A DNA stretch of 38,758 nucleotides from positions 1 to 38,758 of the forward strand of contig JAUCBJ010004671.1 in the NCBI GenBank assembly GCA_032718475.1, written 5' to 3'. Position numbers and translations under genes: made by a program. Shown here piece after piece: positions 30,052 through 38,758 of this stretch (the first letter of the stretch is position 1; each line of letters opens with the position of its first letter). This DNA is from Nemertoderma westbladi (taxonomy: Eukaryota; Xenacoelomorpha; Nemertodermatida; Nemertodermatidae). The notes beneath the pieces were generated by a model, which saw only the letters and a program-made list of their open reading frames with translations, searched no databases and was not told where the DNA came from.

Positions 30052-31307
30052 TGTTAGCGGATCCAATTAGCTGCACCACCCAGCAGAAAATGGGGAAAGT
30101 CACGATTTACCAATTATGATCGGCTATGTGATATTAGCAGTATAATATCACATACCGACACACCGGGGCAATATACATTGCTAGCCAGGGGGAGAGATGC
30201 CAGCTCATCTCAGGACAGAAGCTAGCATAAGGGTCAAAGGGGAATGATGGGTTTGGCCACAGAGAAAGTAGATCAACCAATGGTAGGGCAATTTACCATC
30301 AAGTATAAGGCATCCATTGGCCAGGCCAAACGTAGGTAGCAATATCCCATGTGTAATTATAATATAACCGTTACCTTTATTGATTGTGCCTTCAGTTGGT
30401 TATGTAGAGCATACTAGTACTACTACTACTACTAGGATCGGCATGCTGCATTGCAGCTGCATTTTTAAGAATGCTGTGCCGGCTTATCGACAAAATTGCA
30501 CCGCCACAACTCCCTATCACCCATGACATTTGCTAGATCATCCGCATCTTCAAGGCCAATGTCCTTTAAGATGCGTCTCAAGAAAGTCTTGGGCTGTCCA
30601 CCGTGCTAATTCACTCCATGAGGCTGCCAAAGTACAAGATTATGCACTGGCTGGTCCTCACGGCGAAAGCAATGTCCTGCAAAGCGGAGGCGATTTTGTT
30701 CTAGTGTAAAGCTTGGGGGAACCAATGAGACACCTCCAATGTTATATAGTGTCTGGTTGGAGATGTGTGCATTGTCTTGACACAATGAACCCGGCGTAGC
30801 ATTCTTGTGAATGTGCCATCCAGAGATTTGGTGTCCTCAGCAGTTAGAGCCCAGCATGGACTCCCATAGAGGAGTACTGGAACTGAACCACTGCTGCTCT
30901 AAATAATTGGACCTTAAGTTTTCGATTAATTCTCGGTGACTTCCAAATCCTGGAAAGCCTATTCAAGGCTGCCCATGCCTTTCCCTTACGTATTCGGAGA
31001 TCCTCACCAGATCCATGATCCCAGGTAACAGAAGTCATCGACATGCTCAAGCATGCCATCTTTTATAGTAGAGCATAGAAGTCAGACGGTTTTCAACTGT
31101 CGCCATTACTGCTTATTGTGCTGTATTACCGGTACATTGCCATATCTGAAATTATATCAACATTCAGTCATTAACTTGAACTCAGTTTATTGTACCGGCC
31201 TTTGGCCTTTCAGCCCCAAGCCTTCAGCCATTAACACGCGCGACGCGTATCTAAACCACGACAAAACCCAGTCGGGATTCCCTCGCCAACTCGGGGATCC
31301 CATCACA
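30052..31307 (+). mobile_element. Solo BEL/Pao-like LTR, itself interrupted by an RTE insertion
   Basis: Starts TGTTAGCGG and ends ATCACA, flanked on both sides by TTTTT (30047-30051 and 31308-31312), consistent with a 5-bp target duplication, although in a T-rich site. It matches the 5' LTR at 17210. Without the RTE it is about 592 bp. No internal element sequence is present, so LTR-LTR recombination is the likely cause. Confidence 0.72.
30404..31077 (-). pseudogene. RTE-type LINE 3' fragment inserted in the solo LTR, with 10-bp target-site duplication
   Basis: GTAGAGCATA flanks the insert at 30404-30413 and 31068-31077. The minus strand reads, from right to left, the same C-terminal RTE blocks as the copy at 6520 (MLEHVDDFCYLGS, GKAWAALNRLSRIWKSPRI, VPVLLYGSPCWALTAEDTKS, SALQDIAFAV in shifted frames) and ends in CCTAGTAGTAGTAGTAGTAG at the left junction. 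5'-truncated and frameshifted. Confidence 0.85.
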
Positions 31308-31504
31308 TTTTTGTATAAAAAAAAATATATATACTCCACCTATTGATGCCACACTAGGTCTACCCATTAATTAGTAATGGAGTGTTATTCATCATGCACT
31401 TTATTATTATTGCAACTACTAGGTAATGTATTGACATTTTTTTTCACATTTTTTGTTCATTTTAGTTATGATAGCAAAAGGTAATACATTTTACTTTATT
31501 ATAG

Positions 31505-32151
31505 ATCTCTATGAAATAGAAGCTTACTGGCCATTAAACATAGAGTATGGGGCGAAGGACACGATGGGAAATCAGAATGGTATCATCAAAATAAGTCCAA
31601 CATTAGTTCCAGGGCCATCCGGATTAGATAACCAGGCAATGAAATTCGATAGCGGATATGTTTCAGTACAACATGGTATAGAGTTACTATCAGAAACATT
31701 TACTATTGTCGCTTTTGTTAAACCTATGAAAAATACAGATGGTCCGATATTGGAATATGGAAATCCTTCAGCCATCGGTTCATATTTTTGGTTAGATCAA
31801 GAAGCAAGATCCTTACTCTATAACCCAAACAATGGAGTATCATCTACATTTACACTGGATAATGCTGTAGAAATTAATGAATGGTATATGGTGGCTGTTG
31901 GAGTCAATGCAATACACAAAAAGGTGATGTTGTACAGTCGAAAAGTAGGAAATGTTGAACATCAGATATTGGAGTTTGATACAACATCAACAGCTCGAGG
32001 TACAGCAGATACTAATAACACTCTGAATATAGGGAAACGTGAAGGTACTGGCAAAAATGGATTTAAAGGATACATCGCTCATGTCCACTATTATAGTTAT
32101 TATATCACAAATGTAAATATGAATATTATTTATGATGAGAGTATAAAATAA
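31505..32151 (+). CDS. Laminin-G-like domain exon 4, terminal coding exon of the lectin-like gene
   Basis: The acceptor TACTTTATTATAG ends at 31504. The phase-1 entry joins the G of the previous exon to AT, giving Asp. The frame then encodes one jellyroll domain: YEIEAYWPL, AMKFDSGYVSVQHG, ETFTIVAFVKPM, GPILEYGN, NEWYMVAVGVNAIHKKVMLYS, FKGYIAHVHYYSYYITNV, and stops at TAA 32149-32151. It is the most diverged of the four domains and lacks the C-terminal Cys of the others. A transmembrane or anchor segment is absent, so the protein would be secreted if it has a signal peptide upstream. The intron before it is about 16.4 kb and filled with transposons. The frame is open back to a Met at 31453, but that lies before the acceptor. 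Confidence 0.82.
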
Positions 32152-32191
32152 GATCTACTAATTTGAAACGAGTGTTTTTTCAACTGTTTCA

Positions 32192-32197
32192 AATAAA
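32192..32197 (+). terminator. Poly(A) signal AATAAA of the lectin-like gene
   Basis: A canonical hexamer 41 nt after the stop codon of exon 4, in CAAATAAAGC, followed by a T-rich stretch (32221-32240). This supports 31505-32151 as the final exon. Confidence 0.7.
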
Positions 32198-33599
32198 GCA
32201 AACTAACAAATCCAAATCTCTGATTGTTTTTTTCTGCATCTTATATTGTATATAATATATACCCTACATGTAAATATATTTCTTGGTCTGCATGCTAATT
32301 TCCTTGATTTGTAAAAATAATGGTTTTTGGTTTTTTGGTTTTTTAAGCTAGCATATATTATAGTAAATTGTTAAAACTCAATACTTTGTATTACTTTTGA
32401 TAGGCATACACATTTCTAACCCGCCAAGTCCCAGGTTGTCTGTATCCTTGGGATACCTTTGGCTGACATCCAGTTAATATTTTATCTCTTTGCAAATGAA
32501 CCGTTTGTAATACTGGGCATTTATATTTACATTTGTATTATTATTATTATTTTCTACACTTAATATTTATATGTTTGTATATGCTTCATGACTGTAAGAT
32601 GATTTCTGCCTATGTATTGTCCCTATGATCGTTATTCCTTGCATACTGACTGGTACGCGGATCCTGATTGTTCCTTTCTCTTTCTCCAATCAATGCCTGA
32701 TAGATTACTGAGGTAGGACACAAATACAGCACAGCAATCGTGAGTCATATATACCATTCATTGATATGAAAGTAGGCCCTAAATCCATAGATATCTTAAG
32801 TGAATGTGTAATTTTTATTTCATTATAATTAACTACGGTATAGGTATGAATTACAATTAAGCAAATAAGTGGTTTTTTTTTAAACTTCTGGATTGTGTTA
32901 CTTTCTTTAGTTTGTGCCTTTTCTGCTTTTTCTTGTACTTATCTACATTAATTATATTTACTTAAACGGTTTACTTATGTTCTAATTTTCTGCGGTGTTA
33001 TGTGCATTATTCCATATATGTGATTATTTGATTTGATGCCAATAAATATATATTTAACACATTATTATTAAAATTATTGATTAACTTCTTTTATAAAAGA
33101 ATATATATATAATATGTATAAATATAATCTTGGGTTGAATGAAGTATATTTTTACAGAGCAATATCAAGTAATTAAAATAAAGTATGGTATTTCAGTCAA
33201 AATGACTTATTCATGTATTCAAAGTAATTTTCTAGAACAAATAAATAATTGAAATATAAATAAATGGGTAACAATTAAAATATACAGTTTTAATCTTCTT
33301 GAAGAAAACCTGTGTAGCCATGTAAACCAATGCCAATGGCCGGTAAGCCAATGGAACCAAATATAACCGAGAGAAACCTGCCTCAATATTAGATTATAAC
33401 AACAACAATTCCATTGGATAAGGAAATGGAGGAAAGCCGGACTTTTAATCTAATTTATATTACGCGATCAATTCTCACTCGCTATGAACCTAACATCATC
33501 TAATTTGGGGTGGCATTCAATTAGTGGCCTTATTATATTGCTATATTATATCAATTACTTTTATTTAAAAATTGAAATATTAATATTATGTATGCAATT

Positions 33600-33660
33600 A
33601 TGTGCGCACTAGATACTAAGTTGTGCGCACTAGGTACTAAGTTGTGCGCACAACTTAGGA
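33600..33660. repeat. 21-bp tandem repeat (TTGTGCGCACTAGGTACTAAG) with palindrome
   Basis: Two and a half units. The last part forms a perfect 22-bp palindrome at 33637-33658, centred on TGTGCGCACA. Confidence 0.8.
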
Positions 33661-34839
33661 AAAAATATATTTTCCCAAATATCCCTTTAGGGGCTCCGTA
33701 CAAAACAGCGTTCAAAGTACGACCAAATATCGTTTTATAATTCGTATGGAACGTTCACGAATTTAGTTCAAATAACGTTCGCTGTTAAATTAAATGAACG
33801 TTCAACATAATGTTTGTGTATCGTTTAAATTACGTTCAAATCTTACCAAAATATGAACCGTTCAAATTCGGTACATATAAAAACGTACATATTTTATTGA
33901 TAATAACAATGAAATTGAACGTATATTAAACCATTTTTTTTTATTTCAATGAACTTCTCGTTTATATCTCTATGTCCGTCCGTCCATTTATTAATGATTC
34001 CAATTATAATTATTAAATGTTCCCTTGAGTTAATTGCAACTGGATCTAGAGGTATATACAACACTATCTACATAGATAGTTATCATGTTTTTGGTTTGGA
34101 ATGCTCTATGTAGTTAGATTAACTCTGAATACTGAACCCCAACCCGAATTTGCAATCCCACCCAGTACCCCACTGTTTCGTATTTCTGTTATATTTAAAT
34201 TTGCAGTTCTATCTATATATAATCGGCATGCTGTGTTACAGCTAACATTAAAGAAAGCTACTGTATGCCGGTTTTGCAGTTACACCCATTTGAATTTTGA
34301 AGTACAACAACAAACACTACGCCAAAACAATAAATGAATCAGGAACTAAAGTGTAACTGTAAATACACCATAATATTGGAAATTTTATGAAATACAAAAT
34401 CTTTCATAGTTGCTTCATTGCGTGTGCCATTTCCTTATTTATATTAGATTATATCAGAATTTGCGAAATAACTTAAACGAAGTTTGTTATAATTGATAGT
34501 TCAGCAATGTATATATTTATCAAACAATGATACAACAAACAAGTCAGTTTACTCCAAAGTTTATTTTCCACACTAAGGGGAGGACCTATATATCCGCCAA
34601 GAGGTGTAACGAATAACCATGACATCTGTGAACTTCTCCCCCCTCCAGCCAATAGAACAGGCCCGCACTTCATTCAAACCTTAACTTTCCCATTGTCTCC
34701 TTTGCAGTTGCTCCCCACAACACGAGATCTCTTCACAGCTTGAATAATCAATCGTCTTAGATATCTGAAAAATATAATTTGAATAAATCATAATCACATT
34801 TCAGTCTTATGAGTCTTATGGTCTGAAATAAATTATTAA

Positions 34840-34862
34840 GGGGGGGGGGGGGGGGGGGGGGG
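34840..34862. repeat. Poly-G tract (23 G)
   Basis: Flanked by ATTATTAA and TGTAGCACACCCCC. Confidence 0.9.
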
Positions 34863-35168
34863 TGTAGCACACCCCCTATTTTGGAAATTGACAAAAAAAC
34901 TTTTTTATTCTATCAAGTGCCGAATTTAATGGAGATTTGAAATCTGCAAGCAGTTTTCTCACATCTTTTCTCAAACTCAAGAAAATCAGAAAATGTAAAG
35001 CCAGGGCACAGTGTTTACTGTTCAGTCTACTACTGTATAACTGTAGAGGCCTACCTACCTACACGTCTTCCATACATGCTTAGATTATTGAGTAGAGTAC
35101 CATAAAGTAGAGTAGAGTACTGTACCTTAGAAGCATGTTCTTTTTATTGGCTCAACATTCAGTAGAAA

Positions 35169-35830
35169 ATGGAGGGCTGTGAACGCGATTTAATTACTCA
35201 TTATTTCAATTCGGTTTTAGTTATAATTAAATTTTCAGCATGTTAAACTTCAATCAGATGAACCTTAGTTACCGAACATTATTACAGCGACTACACAGCT
35301 ACAAATTGCGAAGACGCCATTGCGATAATTCCACATTAAATTCCAGAATATTAGTGCAGGAAGCTATATGGTATCGAATAGCAAGAATGGTACGTCCTGG
35401 ACCAGAATCCGTATCTGGCTACCGCAGTGTGTGGCACACCTTACAATTAGACGGATTTCGTGTATCTAGAAGCACCGTAGAAGAGTTTTTAAGAGAGATT
35501 GACTCTGATGGGTGTGAGATAAGGCGGCGTCATCGAATTAACGGATAATATATTACAATAAATTGTGGGCCAAATTATGTGTGGCATATAGATGGCTACG
35601 ATAATTTAAAGCCATGGGGCTTTCCGATACATGGCTGTATTGACGGCTTTAGCAGAAAAATATTGTGGTTGGAGGTGACGAAATCTAACAACTCTCCTGA
35701 CAATATCGCTCGTGTAAGTATTTGAACTGCTTTAATGATCATGGCTGTCCGAAGAATCTTGTGTCGGATTTAGGCACTGAAAACTGCATATCCGCCGATG
35801 CCCATGGCCGACGCCGACGCCAAACAGGTA
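35169..35830 (+). pseudogene. Integrase-core (rve) transposase, IS3EU-like, broken
   Basis: ATG at 35169 gives ERDLITHYFNSVL. After a frameshift comes MNLSYRTLLQRLHSYKLRRR (a helix-turn-helix type N-terminus), then QEAIWYRIARMVRPGPESVSG, SGYRSVWHTLQLDGFRVSRS, REIDSDGCEIRRRHR, an in-frame TAA at 35546, then GPNYVWHIDGYDNLKPWGF (35570-35625), IHGCIDGFSRKILWLEV, a frameshift near 35715, and FNDHGCPKNLVSDLGTEN (about 35740-35785). HIDG and SDLGTEN carry the first two acidic residues of the DDE integrase fold. The last Glu is not reached before the match ends at about 35830. The WHIDGYDxLKPxGF and IHGCIDGFSRKILWL strings are typical of a metazoan integrase-like transposon family that I associate with IS3EU; the superfamily name is from memory. 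Confidence 0.75.
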
Positions 35831-35913
35831 AACTATAATTATTATAGCATTTTTAACATAATCATAAACCTGTTAACATTATTTATTGTATATATATTGT
35901 AATAATTGTGGGT

Positions 35914-35926
35914 GGGGGGGGGGGGG
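35914..35926. repeat. Poly-G tract (13 G)
   Basis: Preceded by GTGGGT and followed by TGGTTAG. Confidence 0.9.
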
Positions 35927-36182
35927 TGGTTAGTACAGAGTCAAAATTTCGAAATTGTGACCCTAGTGATTTTAGTAAAATTAGTATTTTAATGTATATA
36001 ATTAATTATATATCAATCAGCAGTAGGCCTATATTATTTATAAAATTTATATTGTGATTAAAATTAATTATACTAATATTGCATTGTTCTCAACGGAATC
36101 AACATTGAAGGTTGGTGGTCGTTTTATTCAAGTTTCATTAAATACACATCGTTTGTAAAACAGACCACAGGGTCTTCTACAC

Positions 36183-36205
36183 GGGGGGGGGGGGGGGGGG
36201 GGGGG
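36183..36205. repeat. Poly-G tract (23 G)
   Basis: Flanked by TTCTACAC and CAGCTGTAAGG. Confidence 0.9.
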
Positions 36206-36734
36206 CAGCTGTAAGGGCGGCTGTAAGGCTTCTTCTTACGGCACTGTGGCCCTGTGGCAAATATGGTCCTTTGAGAGATTTCGCGCTTGTTTAAAACATA
36301 TTATTTATCTGTTGTTGAGATAGAACATTTATTTATACAAAACAAAACCCGCTGACCCAATGAATACGAAAATTAATATGCAAAAATTATTAAATTGTAC
36401 ACGCAGAACCTCAGATGCAAAAACTACATCTCGTTTCGTAAAAAAATTTACAAAACGCTGTGAAAGAACTTCACATAAAGAACTTCAGACTTCACCTAAC
36501 ATAATATTAGCACTAAAAACAATCACAAGCATATGTAATTCCATATACTGTAATACTGTCATGGCCCGGTCATTACAGAAAAATATGCGACATGACTTGC
36601 TCTACAGTTATATATGATATTTTAATATCATATTACAAGGATATTTCAAGGATTTAACGATTATAACAACTACTGTGTACATAGTTACCAATACTACGAT
36701 ATATTGTTTCAGTTAATACCTTTGCAAGATTAGT

Positions 36735-38758
36735 TTATGTTAATGCAAAAGTCTGGCCTTTACAAAATGCCAGAAGTAACATGTTATCAAATTGTTCTTG
36801 ATTTTGGCAGTGAACAACTGGGAATGTGATAACTCTAGCGCATGCACCCACTATAGGAAAACAAATAGTATGGCTGGGGTTACGCTCAATGTATTTGTGG
36901 TCGAAATACAAAAATCTGTAACACAAAAATCATTGTTTCCAAGAGGCTTATGTTTTTGGCCAGTGAGCCAGCCTAGACAACCGGGAGGCGACAAATCGGC
37001 AGACTGACTATTATTGTCATTGTCATCACTTTCTAACACCTCAGTATATCCCGTGACTTTTTTATCTTCCAGTGTCATTAAAAAGTCTTGGAAAAAATCA
37101 ACAGTAATTTCTTCCTTAATTTTTTGACTTGAACTACTTGAATAATTCGGTTTTAAAATTGAAACAATATAATTAGCATCAACCGAATTGTTGCCTGTGG
37201 CAGTATTTAGGAACAGTTCTTCTCCAAGTTTTATGTCATCCTTCAAAAACTTGGCCAGACCATAGAGCTCAGCCCTTTGGAAAATTCGTTTAAGTATACT
37301 TTTCTTCTAGTCAGTATGCTTAGGGATACTGTTCCTCTGATCTGGATTAAGCATTCAGAATTTTAACTTATGACCCCAGTAAATACATTTTCTAAAATCG
37401 TGTCCTGAAAATCCTCGGGATTGGCAGTTATATGATCGAGAAGCTCCAGGTCTCCTTGACTTAAATAATCTGCATAGCTATGGGCTGAAACTTGAGAGCC
37501 TAACAAAAGTCTGTACGCTTGATAATCTAAAAGCTTTGGAGGTTTGGGCAATGCTAGTGGCTATGATCTCACCAGATGATAGAAAGTATTGATTCTGTAC
37601 ATACAACATTGAATCTATGGGGACACCACACGGAAACAAATTTTGAGCAATTTGGTTAACACTACTGGTTAAAAACTCTTTTACCATTGCTCCGGTGTCG
37701 ATTCCATCTTCACCTATCACCTTGACACGAATTTTTTGTTTATTGTGATTTTTAGCACATTCCCGTTGCCAAAGAGATAGTACTCCAAAAATAGAAGCAC
37801 CCCGTCTAACAGTTATAAAGAACTGGCCACTAGATTCAACGTCGAGTGAAATAGCATCTATAAGTTGCGAAACGCATTCAAATACGATAGGGGTATCATT
37901 ACAGCTAGTGTTACTAGTAACAAACTCAGGCTCATGATTAAATTTTATACTGGTACAATCACTTAATGAAGTCTTCACACATTAAAACATCTTGGCCAGG
38001 AACCGATATGCCTACTTCATTTTGGTCAGGTGGATTTAGAAACGCTTCAACATCAATATCCTCAAACTCGGAGGGTGACCGTGGCCTTTTTCTACTGATT
38101 CTACTATCCCCTTCTGAATCTAAATAAGACATTTTAAAATTAATATCAGTAATGTCACACAGATACATAACAATCCGTTTGTACTGTAAACCACTATCCT
38201 CCTTAAAATCCTGTAACTTAAATTTAGTTTCCGATCCGGGCATGCAATCTGCTTTAATGTCGGTTACAAATGTCAACACATACATATTCGACGGATGAAC
38301 TGAAGCACTCAGCAAAATATGCGCGCCACTTCTCTATTGCTTTATCTAATATTTCTTTATATCCATCATCTTTACTGAAACGGAGTGCACACGTTTTCAC
38401 CATATTGGCTATAGTTTACCACAGAACCAGTCTAACATACCAATATATATTTCAACTGTCTTAGTTTCAGTTTGTTCTACATTCTTTGATTTCCTACAAT
38501 TCCTCGAATCAGATGCTCCACCTGAAACCTTTCCACTGGTCTGCCTTATTTTTCCTGTACTCATCAAAGGAAGGAATAGTGATCCTCGCACCCGCAGATA
38601 TATCCCGATTGACTGATTGAAGAATTACCGGCTACGGAAAGTTTAGACTTAATGGGTGTGTGTTCCACATGGTCTGACTCTTTTGTAAGTCCTGTGGGTG
38701 TTTTTCTACCACAATTAGAACAGTAATTGCAATAATTGTATACTTCATCCCCACAATA
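36735..38758 (-). pseudogene. HECT-type E3 ubiquitin ligase-like gene (G2E3-like), frameshifted, 5' end outside window
   Basis: Read leftward from the window edge: a Cys-rich start YCGDEVYNYCNYCSNCGRK; ITIPSFDEYRKNKADQWKGF (about 38590); VEIYIGMLDWFCGKL; SKDDGYKEILDKAIEKW (about 38365); MPGSETKFKLQDF and QYKRIVMYLCDI (about 38200); an acidic linker with SRKRPRSPSEFEDID. The HECT N-lobe follows: QFFITVRRGASIF, KIRVKVIGEDGIDTGAMVKE (about 37700), YFLSSGEIIATSIAQ, PKLLDYQAYRLLLGS, LSQGDLELLDHI. The C-lobe has GCLGWLTGQKHKPLGNNDF (about 36960) and SHTICFPIVGACARVITFPV (about 36840), where the Cys of GAC sits at the place of the thioester cysteine, ending with NMLLLAFCKGQTFAL. At least five frame changes or stops make it a pseudogene, unless some are short introns. 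Such HECT proteins attach ubiquitin to substrates; this family is often found in multiple copies near transposons. Confidence 0.75.

Larger units (their letters stand above)
32241..35168. other. Intergenic, no gene seen
   Basis: AT-rich. It holds the 21-bp tandem motif at 33600-33660, a cluster of GAACGTTCA/GTTCAAAT words at about 33710-33870, and a 23-G tract at 34840. No reading frame shows a recognisable domain. Confidence 0.55.
35831..36734. other. Non-coding spacer between transposase and HECT-like gene
   Basis: Contains G tracts at 35914-35926 and 36183-36205 and direct GCTGTAAGG repeats (about 36209-36229). The 85-codon frame at 36360-36617 has no recognisable motif and is not called. 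Confidence 0.5.

Noticed and set aside
33700-33900. Cluster of GAACGTTC as a defined transcription-factor array
   Set aside because: The words are irregularly spaced and no factor can be named from the sequence; left as a low-interest observation.
34101-34337. 78-codon plus-strand ORF
   Set aside because: No domain and no splice or poly(A) context.
36360-36617. 85-codon plus-strand ORF between transposase and HECT-like gene
   Set aside because: Lys/Thr-rich, with no recognisable motif or supporting context; kept only as a remark.

Overview
This is animal nuclear DNA from an AT-rich invertebrate genome, probably a marine metazoan; the phylum cannot be fixed from the sequence. The evidence is spliced coding exons with consensus splice sites, a poly(A) signal, very long introns, and a dense mix of eukaryotic transposons (Penelope-like, CR1/L2-like, RTE, BEL/Pao, Crypton, DDE_Tnp_4/Harbinger-like, an integrase-type DNA transposon, and tRNA-derived SINEs). 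Nothing in it looks prokaryotic.

The one host gene I can follow lies on the + strand. It is built from four homologous exons at 4984-5640, 10034-10696, 14481-15137 and 31505-32151. Each encodes one laminin-G-like (concanavalin-A-like jellyroll) domain of about 215-221 residues. All introns are phase 1, so the internal exons are symmetric and can be duplicated or skipped without loss of frame. The last exon carries the stop codon, and an AATAAA lies 41 nt further on. The first coding exons, including any signal peptide, are outside the window or not recognised. Exons 1 and 3 differ at only about seven residues and lie in a recent segmental duplication (3476-6130 and about 11384-15635) that also copied intron sequence and a 5' foldback structure.

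Almost everything else is mobile DNA. 1-1180: the 3' end of a Penelope-like element with a GIY-YIG domain, followed by a hammerhead-ribozyme-like fold. 1245-3502 (-): a decayed CR1/L2-like LINE. 3474-3826 and 11404-11753: foldbacks made of LINE 5' ends head to head around a tRNA-like SINE head. 6520-8703 and 9590-9850: RTE-type LINE relics. 17210-21420: a decayed BEL/Pao-like element with LTR and coiled-coil and Asn-rich gag, followed by an exonuclease-like domain. 21424-22922 (-): a spliced DDE_Tnp_4 transposase cut off at its 3' end. 23521-25390: two RTE fragments. 25649-27370 (-): a Crypton-type tyrosine recombinase relic running in frame into an elastin-like (GYPGVGSQ)n tail. 27540-28060: a satellite of about 163 bp. 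29330-31307: nested insertions (SINE in LINE; RTE in a solo LTR). 35169-38758: a broken integrase-type transposase (+) convergent with a broken HECT ubiquitin-ligase-like gene (-).

Most transposon genes here carry stops or frameshifts and are probably inactive. The points most worth checking are the hammerhead-like motif, the foldback-bounded duplication of lectin-like exons, the Crypton/elastin-like fusion frame, the exonuclease domain beside BEL gag, and the integrase/HECT pairing.
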